This document shows, piece after piece, positions 1-7,570 of a stretch of 47,755 nt of DNA. The stretch lies in NCBI RefSeq assembly GCF_001570885.1, contig NZ_BCSN01000018.1, positions 1 through 47,755 on the forward strand. The letters run 5' to 3'. Each line of letters starts with the position of its first letter. The first letter of the stretch is position 1. The stretch comes from Micrococcus lylae NBRC 15355 (GTDB taxonomy: Bacteria > Actinomycetota > Actinomycetes > Actinomycetales > Micrococcaceae). The translations under genes and the position numbers were made by a program. Below the pieces are notes generated by a model, which ran no database searches, was not told where the DNA came from, and saw only the letters and a program-made list of their open reading frames with translations.

Positions 1-227
1 CCGGCAGCGACTCGACGCTCTCCGAACGGCTGGTGGGCACCGCGGCGGAGGACGTGGCCGCCGCCAAGACCGGCACCCTGCTCGAGTCCGTGTCCCTCAC
101 CGGGCGCGTGGTGACCCCCCGGGGGCGGGTGCTCGTCTTCTCCGTGGTCCTCTCCGGCATCGACTCCCAGGTCGGCGAGGCCCGCGCCGCCACCGACCGG
201 GCCGTGGTCGCGCTCGCCCAGCTCTGA
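1..227 (+). CDS. dacB: D-alanyl-D-alanine carboxypeptidase/endopeptidase (PBP4 family), C-terminal end
   Basis: Only the last ~75 codons are in the window; the gene starts upstream. The frame opening at base 3 carries a KTGTL motif (the KTG triad of penicillin-binding transpeptidase folds), then SVSLTGRVVTPRGRVLVFSV, the strand arrangement typical of the PBP4/DacB family. Members are periplasmic or extracellular serine peptidases that trim the D-Ala of peptidoglycan pentapeptides or cut cross-links. The other active-site motifs (SxxK, SxN) lie outside the window. The neighbouring Zincin_2 protease, tilS and hpt match the usual actinobacterial order around dacB, which supports the call. The gene ends 66 nt before the next start. 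Confidence 0.85.
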   Translation, partial: GSDSTLSERLVGTAAEDVAAAKTGTLLESVSLTGRVVTPRGRVLVFSVVLSGIDSQVGEARAATDRAVVALAQL

Positions 228-293
228 GCGAAGCCCCCTGCACAGGGGACCCGAGGGCGTCCTGAGACCGGGGCCGTGTGGTGGACTGGGCGC

Positions 294-1583
294 ATGACCG
301 ATTCCACCGCCGCCACCGCCCCGGCCGGCTCCGACGCCCCCGGCCCCTCCGCCGACGCCGTCCGCCGCGATCCCATCGACTGGGCCGTGGCCGCCCGCAC
401 CGCCGGGGCCCTCGTCCCACCGGGCCCCCGGCTCTCCGCGCGGCAGGCGAAGGCCGAGGCCGAGGGACTGCGCCGCGCCGCGGACGCCTCCGTGGAGCAC
501 GTCCACCGGCTCACCGGCCTCGAGGCCGCCCGCGACCTGCGGGACTCCCAGGTGCTGATCGTGGACCGCGCCACCTGGGCGACGGCGAACACCCGGTCCT
601 TCAAGGCGCTGCTCGCCCCGACCTTCGCGCACCTCGCCGCCACCCGCCCGCAGGAGTACGCCGTCTCCACCACCCCGGTCGCCACCGCTGCCACCGGCGC
701 CGAGCTCGGCGCGATCCTCGCGTTCCTCGGCTCCAAGGTGCTCGGCCAGTACGACCCCTTCGCCGCCCTCTCCGGCAACGGCGGACGCCTCATGCTGGTG
801 GCCCCGAACGTGGCCGCCGTGCGCGCCGAGATCAACGTGGTCCCCGAGGACTTCCGGCTCTGGGTGTGCCTGCACGAGCAGACCCACCGCGTGCAGTTCG
901 CCGCCGCCGACTGGCTGGCCACGCACCTGCAGGAGAAGACCACGGAGCTCACCTCCGCCCTGTTCGACAAGTCGGACTCCCTGCCCGAGCGCCTCTGCGC
1001 AGCGTTCGCCGCCGCGCTGCCCGGCAGGAGCAACGACGACGGCCCCACCGGCCGCCCGGCCGTCTCGGCCGATCCCGCGGTCACCGCCGAGGGGGAGGCC
1101 GCGGTGACCCTGCAGACGGGGGCGGGAGCCGCCGTCGGGAAGGGCGGTGCCGAGGGGCCGGGCGGTGCCGAGGGGCCGGGCGGTGCCGAGGGGCCGGGCG
1201 GGCTGCTGGGGGCCCTGCAGGACGACGAGGACCGGGCTCGCCTGTCCCACCTGACCGCCGTGATGTCCCTGCTCGAGGGGCACGCCAACGTGGTCATGGA
1301 CGCGGTGGACGCCGAGGTGGTGGAGACCGTGAAGACCATCCGCCGCCGGTTCAACGCGCGCGGCGACCGGCGCAGCCCGCTGGAGAGGTTCGTGCGCCGG
1401 CTGATCGGTATGGACGCCAAGATGCGGCAGTACGCGGACGGGCAGAGGTTCGTGGACGCAGCGGTCGCCGAACTCGGCATGGACGGGTTCAACGTGGTCT
1501 GGGACGACCCCGCGCTGCTGCCCACCGAGGCCGAGATCCACGCGCCGGACCTGTGGGTCGCCCGCATGCGCCGCGAGGCATGA
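294..1583 (+). CDS. zinc-dependent metalloprotease, Zincin_2/DUF2342 family
   Basis: A 429-residue protein with HEQTHR at residues 194-199, a HExxH zinc site, in the context VCLHEQTHRVQF typical of the actinobacterial family annotated as 'putative hydrolase' or 'coenzyme F420 biosynthesis-associated'. The physiological substrate is unknown. ATG 294 is preferred over GTG 276: there is no ribosome site, but TGGACT at 282-287 ends 6 nt before ATG, resembling the leaderless pattern seen elsewhere here. Near residues 284-301 three identical 18-bp units encode GGAEGP repeats in a low-complexity linker, probably length-variable. Its stop overlaps the tilS start as ATGA. Conserved location between dacB and tilS supports the family call. 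Confidence 0.85.
   Translation: MTDSTAATAPAGSDAPGPSADAVRRDPIDWAVAARTAGALVPPGPRLSARQAKAEAEGLRRAADASVEHVHRLTGLEAARDLRDSQVLIVDRATWATANTRSFKALLAPTFAHLAATRPQEYAVSTTPVATAATGAELGAILAFLGSKVLGQYDPFAALSGNGGRLMLVAPNVAAVRAEINVVPEDFRLWVCLHEQTHRVQFAAADWLATHLQEKTTELTSALFDKSDSLPERLCAAFAAALPGRSNDDGPTGRPAVSADPAVTAEGEAAVTLQTGAGAAVGKGGAEGPGGAEGPGGAEGPGGLLGALQDDEDRARLSHLTAVMSLLEGHANVVMDAVDAEVVETVKTIRRRFNARGDRRSPLERFVRRLIGMDAKMRQYADGQRFVDAAVAELGMDGFNVVWDDPALLPTEAEIHAPDLWVARMRREA
1142..1195 (+). repeat. in-frame 18-bp tandem repeat, three exact copies
   Basis: Three back-to-back copies of an 18-bp unit (1142-1159, 1160-1177, 1178-1195) inside the metalloprotease gene, followed by the first 6 bases of a fourth. The unit is a multiple of three, so copy-number change would keep the frame and only change the GGAEGP count. 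Confidence 0.95.
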
Positions 1584-2857
1584 ACGCGATGGACGGCGGG
1601 GGCGAGGTGGACCGGCGGACCGCCGGGGTGCCGGTCGGTGACGGAGGCGCTGCCGGGCGCGGCGCCGAGCCGCCGGCGCTGGGTGCGTGGCCGCCGCCGA
1701 CCCGCTGGCCGGACGCCGTGCACCGCGGGGTCGCCGCGCTGAAGGGTGTCCTTCAAGGTCAGCGGCCGGCCCTCCTGGCCGTCTCAGGCGGGGCGGACTC
1801 GCTCGCGCTCGCCGTGCTGGCCGCCGTCCTGATCGGCACGCGGGAGGGCGCCGGACTCAGGATCGGGGCTGCGGTGGTGGACCACGGGCTGCAGCCGGGA
1901 TCCGCCGCGGTCGCTGCGGCGGCCGCCCAGGTGTGCCGTCGCCTGGGGATGGAACCGACCTGCGTGGAGACGGTCCGCGTCGAGGACGACGGCGACGGCC
2001 CCGAGGCCGCCGCCCGTGCGGCACGGATGACGGCGCTGGCCGAGGCCGCGCGCCGGACCGGGGCAGGGCTGGTGGTCACCGCCCACACCGCCGACGACCA
2101 GGCCGAACAGGTCCTCCTCGCCCTCGCCCGGGGCTCCGGCACCCGTTCCCTGGCCGGGATGCCGGCCCGGCGCCGGCTGCTCCCGCCGACGCAGGCCGGC
2201 GGCGCAGAGGGGGCGGGCACGACGGGCGGATCCGACGATGGGCGCGTGGAGCTGGTGCGTCCGCTGCTCGGGCTGACCCGCGCCGACACCGAGGCGATCT
2301 GCGCCTGGGCGGGCGCGACCTGGTGGACCGATCCCATGAACGCCGAGCTCGACATCCGCCGGGTGAGGGTGCGTGAGCACCTGCTGCCGCTGCTCGAGGA
2401 CGAGGAGCGTGGCCTCGGCGCCGGAGTGCGCGCCGGGCTCGTCCGCTCCGCGGCCATCGCGGCCGAGGACGCCGCCGCCCTCGAGGCCTGGGCCGGCCGG
2501 GAGCTGGCCCGACTGCGGCGGGACGTGGAGGACACGGCCGTCACCGCGTCGCCTCGCCCGCTCGCGCTCGACCTGGACGGCCTGGCCGCCCTCCCCGCCG
2601 CCGTCCGGCACCGGATCTACGCCCGCGCCGCCACCCTGACCGGGGCCGAGCCCACCACCCGCGAACGCCTCCTGGCGGTGGACGCCCTCGTCACGCAGGC
2701 GCGCCGCGGCGGCACCTCGGCGGGCCCCGTGCAACTGGGCGGGGGCACCCGGGTGAGGCGCCGTCGTCGGGAAGCCGCCGGAGGCGGAGAGCGCCCGGGC
2801 GCGGGCGCGCGCACATGTGCAAGACTGGAGTTCCACCCCGACCCCGCGGTCGACTGA
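1580..2857 (+). CDS. tilS: tRNA(Ile)-lysidine synthetase
   Basis: A 425-residue cytoplasmic enzyme that uses ATP and lysine to convert C34 of the CAU-anticodon tRNA-Ile to lysidine so that it reads AUA. The PP-loop SGGADS is at residues 69-74 and is followed by VVDHGLQPGS and TAHTADDQAEQVLL, hallmark TilS segments. The C-terminal part is short, as in other actinobacteria. Start: ATG 1580 overlaps the upstream stop (ATGA), implying coupling; ATG 1589 is an alternative three codons in. The first ~50 residues are low-complexity Gly/Ala/Arg, so the true start could be later. hpt follows after 91 nt, the classical tilS-hpt-ftsH order. Confidence 0.93.
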   Translation: MNAMDGGGEVDRRTAGVPVGDGGAAGRGAEPPALGAWPPPTRWPDAVHRGVAALKGVLQGQRPALLAVSGGADSLALAVLAAVLIGTREGAGLRIGAAVVDHGLQPGSAAVAAAAAQVCRRLGMEPTCVETVRVEDDGDGPEAAARAARMTALAEAARRTGAGLVVTAHTADDQAEQVLLALARGSGTRSLAGMPARRRLLPPTQAGGAEGAGTTGGSDDGRVELVRPLLGLTRADTEAICAWAGATWWTDPMNAELDIRRVRVREHLLPLLEDEERGLGAGVRAGLVRSAAIAAEDAAALEAWAGRELARLRRDVEDTAVTASPRPLALDLDGLAALPAAVRHRIYARAATLTGAEPTTRERLLAVDALVTQARRGGTSAGPVQLGGGTRVRRRRREAAGGGERPGAGARTCARLEFHPDPAVD

Positions 2858-2948
2858 ACGCGTCCGCCGCAGGCCCGCCCGCCACCCGGGCCGCCCCGAC
2901 CGGACGCCTCCCACCTGTCACCACACACCCCTACAGGAGCGGCTCAGC

Positions 2949-3500
2949 ATGGATGCCAACGACGTCCGGGACGACCTTCTTCACGTTCTCATGACCAAGG
3001 AGGAGGTGCAGGAGACCATCGAGTCCCTCGCCGCCCGCATCGACGAGGACTACAAGGGCAAGGACCTGCTGATCGTGGCGGTCCTCAAGGGAGCCGTCAT
3101 GGTGGTCGCCGACCTCACCCGCGCGCTGAAGTCCCACGTGGAGCTGGACTTCATGGCCGTCTCCTCCTATGGCTCCGGCACCAAGTCCTCCGGCGTCGTG
3201 CGGATCGTCAAGGACCTGGACACGGACCTGATGGGCCGCGACGTGCTGATCGTCGAGGACATCATCGACTCCGGCCTCACGCTGTCCTGGCTGAAGACCA
3301 ACCTCGAGTCCCGCAACCCGAACTCGGTGGAGATCTGCACGCTGCTCCGCAAGCCGGACGCCATGAAGGTCGAGATCGACGTGAAGTACGTGGGCAAGGA
3401 CATCCCGAACGAGTTCGTGGTCGGCTACGGGCTCGACTACGCCGAGAAGTACCGCAACCTGGACTTCGTGGGCACCCTCGCCCCGCACGTGTACTCCTGA
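2949..3500 (+). CDS. hpt: hypoxanthine phosphoribosyltransferase
   Basis: A 183-residue purine-salvage enzyme that transfers the phosphoribosyl group of PRPP to hypoxanthine or guanine. The PRPP-binding segment VEDIIDSGLT lies at residues 102-111, with DLDFMAVSSYGSGT-type flexible-loop sequence before it and GYGLDYAEKYRNLDFVG near the C-terminus, all diagnostic. ATG 2949 has AGGAG at 2935-2939, nine bases upstream. The reading frame extends further 5' but that part overlaps the tilS end and looks non-coding. In most actinobacteria hpt is followed closely by ftsH; here ~1.95 kb of repeat-rich DNA with one opposing gene separates them. Confidence 0.96.
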   Translation: MDANDVRDDLLHVLMTKEEVQETIESLAARIDEDYKGKDLLIVAVLKGAVMVVADLTRALKSHVELDFMAVSSYGSGTKSSGVVRIVKDLDTDLMGRDVLIVEDIIDSGLTLSWLKTNLESRNPNSVEICTLLRKPDAMKVEIDVKYVGKDIPNEFVVGYGLDYAEKYRNLDFVGTLAPHVYS

Positions 3501-3505
3501 GCCTG

Positions 3506-3661
3506 GGGTGCCGGCCGGGGCGGCGGTGCGCTGGCCGGGCAGAGGGTCTGGTTGGGGGCACTGGCCGGGCCGGGGGTCTGGTTGGGGGCACTGGCCGGGC
3601 CGAGGGTGCCGGCCGGGGCGGCGGTGCGCTGGCCGGGCAGAGGGTGCCGGCCGGGGCGGGA
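3506..3661 (+). repeat. mosaic GC-rich tandem repeat array after hpt
   Basis: An exact 42-bp segment occurs at 3506-3547 and again at 3604-3645, and a third, truncated copy begins at 3642. Between them a ~28-bp unit containing CTGGTTGGGGGCACTGG occurs twice (3544-3571 and 3574-3601). All units share the CTGGCCGGGC core. No convincing open reading frame runs across it on either strand. The array fills the start of the hpt-ftsH interval. Confidence 0.9.
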
Positions 3662-3697
3662 GTGATCTACTCCACGTCTCGCGGACATCTACTCCGA

Positions 3698-3760
3698 GTC
3701 TGTATCGGCTGCGTCGGAAAAGCGGTCGAATCTGCGGCGATTCCGACCCGTGGCACACAG
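3698..3760 (+). repeat. palindromic repeat element, copy A
   Basis: Shares two blocks with 5094-5157: GTCTGTATCNNCTGCGTCGG followed by AA (3698-3719) and TTCCGACCCGTGGCACACAG (3741-3760), separated by a divergent 21-nt loop. GTCGGAA (3713-3719) and TTCCGAC (3741-3747) are exact inverted repeats, and the whole left and right halves are imperfect inverted repeats of each other. The conserved arms with an unconserved loop resemble a REP- or MITE-like element. It lies downstream of the minus-strand DUF559 gene. Confidence 0.8.
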
Positions 3761-3822
3761 ACAGCAGGTCGACCCGTGGCACACAGTCAGCAGGTCGACC
3801 CGGGGCACACAGTCAGCAGGTC
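3745..3822 (+). repeat. 26-bp tandem repeat, three copies
   Basis: Three abutting 26-bp units at 3745-3770, 3771-3796 and 3797-3822, each beginning GACCCGTGGCACACAG or GACCCGGGGCACACAG and ending CAGCAGGTC. The first unit overlaps the right arm of palindromic copy A, so the array looks like an expansion of that arm. There are no spacers between the units. Confidence 0.93.
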
Positions 3823-3883
3823 ATCGACATGATGGCTCCACGGCGGACAGGGACGAGCCGAGCCGTTCTCCGTCCGTCTGCGC

Positions 3884-4948
3884 TCACGGACTCGGCCAGA
3901 GACGCCTGACCTCACGGATCACCCGCGCATAGGCGTTGTCCGCATCCCGTGCAGTGACGACGATGTTCCGGTAGCCGTGGCGCTCGAAGGCGGCGTTGCG
4001 CAGCACGTCCTTGTTCAGCTGCCGCTCTCTGCCGTGGTGTTTGCCGTCGTAGTGGATGGCGATCAGCTGCCTGCGGTATCCGAGATCCGCACTGGCCGGG
4101 TACTTCGGATGGAACTCCCGGTCGACGACGGTGATCTGCAGATCCGGGTCTGGAAGGCCGGCGTCCACGAGCGCGAGCCGCAGCTCCGTCTCCTTCGGGG
4201 AGTCTGCTCCGATGCGGATCTGCGCGGCGCACTCGCGGAGCAACCGCCGGTGGCGGCGGCCGGCCCGGCCTTCCACGGCCGCCGTGAGGCGAGACAGGAA
4301 GAAGACTCCACCGTCGCCTCCGTCGAAGCGCACGGCGCGTCGGGCCAGGTGGTCGCCGAAGGCGATGAGCTCGTTGCGCTCCAGCAGCGCGGCCATGTCC
4401 AGCCACGTCCGAGTCGGATCGGTGACCTGCCACTCCCGTCCCAGAAGCTGGCTCACGACGAGTTCCTCGGCACCGATGCGACTGCGGTGGGTTGCGAACC
4501 CCCGGGCGCGGGGGACGCCGGCGCGCGGGTCGCGTGTGAGATGGAGACGCGGGTCGTCCATGACCCGTGCCGGCAGCCACAGTCCCTGGACCCGGGCGGC
4601 GGTGACATGGGAGAGGACCACGCTCTCACGCAGGTGGAGGAGGTGATCCAGGCGCCTCATCTCCTCCATGTCCAGATGACGGGTCCAGGTGTAGGGCTGT
4701 TCGTCGGACAGGCGTGAGCCGCCGTCCACGCCGGTGGTGGACTGTCCGGACGGGGGGTTCTCCGTCTGTGCGGAGCCGGGCGGTGTGGGTCCGTCGCCCT
4801 CGAGGCCGATCCAGCGGTAGACGCCCCGGCCGATCCGCTGAACGTCCCGGCGTCGGAGGCGCTCCTTGCTGACACCGGCTTTCTCTGCATCCCTGAGGGT
4901 GAAGGCGCGGGAGCGCAGGGAGGAGGGGAACGGGGCGGGGTGTCTCAT
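3884..4948 (-). CDS. winged-helix / DUF559 nuclease-like protein (AbiEi-domain annotated family)
   Basis: A 354-residue protein. Residues ~14-46 (FTLRDAEKAGVSKERL through RIGRGVYRW) form a winged-helix element of the sort annotated as an AbiEi-type antitoxin N-domain. The C-terminal ~105 residues look like a DUF559/Vsr-type PD-(D/E)XK fold: KETELRL at 252-258, D288 in SADLGY, and YDGK at 300-303 followed by HHGRE. D288 and D301xK303 have the spacing expected of a nuclease site. ATG 4948 follows no strong ribosome site; internal starts are possible. It stands alone, opposite to hpt and ftsH, inside repeat-rich DNA, which suggests acquired DNA. No partner toxin gene is adjacent, so a toxin-antitoxin role is not supported. 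Molecular function is unproven. Confidence 0.75.
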   Translation of the reverse strand: MRHPAPFPSSLRSRAFTLRDAEKAGVSKERLRRRDVQRIGRGVYRWIGLEGDGPTPPGSAQTENPPSGQSTTGVDGGSRLSDEQPYTWTRHLDMEEMRRLDHLLHLRESVVLSHVTAARVQGLWLPARVMDDPRLHLTRDPRAGVPRARGFATHRSRIGAEELVVSQLLGREWQVTDPTRTWLDMAALLERNELIAFGDHLARRAVRFDGGDGGVFFLSRLTAAVEGRAGRRHRRLLRECAAQIRIGADSPKETELRLALVDAGLPDPDLQITVVDREFHPKYPASADLGYRRQLIAIHYDGKHHGRERQLNKDVLRNAAFERHGYRNIVVTARDADNAYARVIREVRRLWPSP

Positions 4949-5452
4949 CGACACCAGCGTGGATGAGGCGTGGGAGCTGTGGGGTGTCCGCGGGGAATCT
5001 GTGGATAACCGCTCGCCGGCGGTAGCGATTCTCCTTCCGGCGTCGGTGACGACGACGTGGGTGACGGGCTGCCGGAGAGGAGCGTTACGTGCCGTCTGTA
5101 TCCCCTGCGTCGGAACTCGCGCTGCTGAGCAGGGGCATTCCGACCCGTGGCACACAGCGAAGGGTGGTGACGCCGCCACGACGGTGACGACGACGCCAGA
5201 CTGCCCCGCGCTCACGCCCTCGCCCACGCCTCGCCCGCTGAGCTGGCCGCCGTCGACCGCCAGACTGCCCCCGCGCCCCCGCCCACACGACCCCGCCCAC
5301 ACGACCCCACGCCGCCCCCACCTCGGCCGCTGTCCACCTGCGGCGAACTCTCCGCCGCCCGCCAGCATCCCGTCGGCCCCGGCCGGTAACGTAGGCCCCC
5401 GGACCAGTGCACCCGGCCGGCAGGCCGTGTTTCAGGACAGGAGCGTGGCCAC
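4949..5452. other. 504-bp intergenic region upstream of ftsH
   Basis: No gene is supported here. It holds a single exact DnaA-box 9-mer (TGTGGATAA on plus, 5000-5008), palindromic copy B (5094-5157), and a C-rich stretch with short direct repeats: CGCCAGACTGCCCC at 5194-5207 and 5258-5271, and a CGCCCACACGACCCC pair around 5280-5308. Near 5386-5392 GTAACGTAGGC offers weak -10 candidates for ftsH, and AGGAG at 5439-5443 is the ftsH ribosome site. Confidence 0.7.
5094..5157 (+). repeat. palindromic repeat element, copy B
   Basis: The second copy of the element at 3698-3760, in the same orientation. The conserved arms are 5094-5115 and 5138-5157, with a 22-nt loop unrelated to that of copy A. 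GTCGGAA (5109-5115) pairs with TTCCGAC (5138-5144). Inside it an alternative CCCCTG/CAGGGG pairing is possible. Copies A and B flank the DUF559 gene as direct repeats about 1.4 kb apart. Confidence 0.8.
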
Positions 5453-7570
5453 GTGGCGGACAAGAACGCCGGCTCGAAGGACAGGCCTTCGGGTCTGAAG
5501 AAGTTCCTCCAGGGACCCTTCTTCTGGATCCTGCTCGCTCTGGTGGTGCTGGGCTTCGTGATCCCCTCCGTGATGCAGCCGCAGCGCGAGGCGGTGGACA
5601 CGAACGTCGGCATGACGCTCCTGAAGGAGAACAAGGCTGCCGAGGCCCTCATCTCCGACGGCGACCAGCGCGTGGACCTCACCCTCCGCGAGAACTACAA
5701 GCAGGAGGGGAAGGACTTCGGCAAGGAGGTCTACTTCTACTACTCGGAGGCGCGCGCCGAGAACGTCGTCGCGGCGATCGACGAGTCCTCCCTGGACGGC
5801 TACCAGGACGAGCCGGAGCGCTCGAACTGGTTCCTGTCCATGCTCGGCCTGGTCCTGCCGTTCATCATCATCCTGGGCCTGTTCTGGTTCCTCATGGGCC
5901 GCATGGGCGGCGGCAACTCCAAGGTCATGCAGTTCGGCAAGTCCCGGGCGAAGCTGATCAACAAGGACAACCCGGACGTGCTGTTCAAGGACGTCGCCGG
6001 CGCGGACGAGGCCGTCGAGGAGCTCCACGAGATCAAGGAGTTCCTGACCCAGCCGCAGCGCTTCCATGCCGTGGGTGCGAAGATCCCGAAGGGCGTCCTG
6101 TTGTACGGCCCTCCCGGCACCGGCAAGACCCTGCTCGCCAAGGCCGTCGCCGGCGAGGCGAACGTGCCGTTCTACTCCATCTCCGGCTCGGACTTCGTGG
6201 AAATGTTCGTGGGCGTGGGCGCCTCGCGTGTCCGTGACCTGTTCGAGCAGGCGAAGCAGAACGCTCCGGCGATCATCTTCGTGGACGAGATCGACGCGGT
6301 CGGCCGTTCCCGCGGCGCGGGCATCGGCGGCGGCAATGACGAGCGCGAGCAGACCCTGAACCAGATGCTCGTGGAGATGGACGGCTTCGACGCCTCCACC
6401 AACGTCATCATGATCGCGGCCACCAACCGGCCGGACGTCCTGGACCCGGCCCTGCTGCGTCCGGGCCGCTTCGACCGGCAGATCCCGGTGGAGGCCCCGG
6501 ACCTGGACGGCCGCGCGAAGATCCTGGAGGTGCACGCCACCGGCAAGCCGATCGCCCTGGACGTGGACCTGCGCACCATCGCCAAGCGCACCCCGGGCTT
6601 CACCGGTGCAGACCTGGCGAACGTCATCAACGAGGCCGCTCTCCTCACGGCCCGTTCGAACAACAACGTCATCGACGCCACCGCCTTCGACGAGGCCGTG
6701 GACCGGGTGATGGCCGGCCCGCAGAAGCGCACGCGCCTGATGAACGAGCACGAGCGCAAGGTCACCGCCTACCACGAGGGCGGCCACGCCCTGGTGGCCG
6801 CGGGCCTGCGCCATTCGGCGCCGGTCACGAAGATCACGATCCTGCCCCGTGGCCGGGCGCTCGGCTACACGATGGTGGTCCCGGAGAACGACAAGTACTC
6901 CATCACCCGCAACGAGCTGCTGGACCAGCTGGCCTACGCCATGGGCGGCCGGGTGGCCGAGGAGATCGTCTTCCACGATCCCTCCACCGGCGCCGCGAAC
7001 GACATCCAGAAGGCCACCGAGACGGCGCAGAAGATGGTCACCCAGTACGGCATGTCCTCCAAGGTGGGCGCTGTGAAGCTGGGCGGCGAGAACTCGGAGG
7101 CGTTCGGCCACGGCAGCCCAGGCTCCGGCCGCGGCTACTCGGAGGAGCTCGCCTACCTCGTGGACGCCGAGGTCCGTCAGCTGATGGACCAGGCGCACGC
7201 GGAGGCCCACTGGGTGCTCACTCAGAATCGAGACGTCCTGGACCGCCTGGCCTACGAGCTCCTCGAGCGGGAGACGCTGAACCAGGAGGAGGTCGCGGAG
7301 ATCTTCAAGGACGTGCGCAAGCGCGAGCCTCGCCCGGTCTGGCTTGCCGCGGACGACCGCCCGCAGCAGGACCTGCCCCCGGTGCTGTCCCCGCAGGAGC
7401 GCCGTTCGCGCCTCGGCGACGGCGAGCAGGAGCCGATCGGCGTGGAGTCGACCACCGTTCCCGGCCACGCGCCGGACGCCCCGCCCACCACGGCCGGACC
7501 GGACCGGGGCTCGGCGCCCGGTGACGGCGGCCCCGACCTGCCCGGAGCCGGCCATGACCCGATCCACTGA
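5453..7570 (+). CDS. ftsH: ATP-dependent zinc metalloprotease FtsH
   Basis: A 705-residue membrane-anchored AAA+ protease that extracts and degrades membrane and short-lived regulatory proteins. There are two membrane segments (about residues 23-42 and 122-145), Walker A GPPGTGKT at 219-226, Walker [12 protein letters not shown], the SRH region [20 protein letters not shown], zinc site HEGGH at 441-445 and the third ligand D517 in [10 protein letters not shown]. The GTG start at 5453 has AGGAG at 5439-5443. The last ~100 residues are a Pro/Asp-rich tail, as in other actinobacterial FtsH. The stop overlaps the most upstream folE start, suggesting ftsH-folE co-transcription. Confidence 0.97.
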   Translation: MADKNAGSKDRPSGLKKFLQGPFFWILLALVVLGFVIPSVMQPQREAVDTNVGMTLLKENKAAEALISDGDQRVDLTLRENYKQEGKDFGKEVYFYYSEARAENVVAAIDESSLDGYQDEPERSNWFLSMLGLVLPFIIILGLFWFLMGRMGGGNSKVMQFGKSRAKLINKDNPDVLFKDVAGADEAVEELHEIKEFLTQPQRFHAVGAKIPKGVLLYGPPGTGKTLLAKAVAGEANVPFYSISGSDFVEMFVGVGASRVRDLFEQAKQNAPAIIFVDEIDAVGRSRGAGIGGGNDEREQTLNQMLVEMDGFDASTNVIMIAATNRPDVLDPALLRPGRFDRQIPVEAPDLDGRAKILEVHATGKPIALDVDLRTIAKRTPGFTGADLANVINEAALLTARSNNNVIDATAFDEAVDRVMAGPQKRTRLMNEHERKVTAYHEGGHALVAAGLRHSAPVTKITILPRGRALGYTMVVPENDKYSITRNELLDQLAYAMGGRVAEEIVFHDPSTGAANDIQKATETAQKMVTQYGMSSKVGAVKLGGENSEAFGHGSPGSGRGYSEELAYLVDAEVRQLMDQAHAEAHWVLTQNRDVLDRLAYELLERETLNQEEVAEIFKDVRKREPRPVWLAADDRPQQDLPPVLSPQERRSRLGDGEQEPIGVESTTVPGHAPDAPPTTAGPDRGSAPGDGGPDLPGAGHDPIH

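Noticed and set aside
3745-3822. CRISPR-like array of 26-bp repeats
   Set aside because: The units abut without spacers, there are only three, and no cas genes are in the window.
3884-4948. A type IV toxin-antitoxin (AbiEi/AbiEii) pair
   Set aside because: The gene has an AbiEi-type winged helix, but no AbiEii nucleotidyltransferase gene lies next to it and its C-terminal domain is nuclease-like.
5000-5008. Replication origin based on a DnaA box
   Set aside because: There is only one exact box, no AT-rich unwinding element and no dnaA/dnaN neighbourhood.
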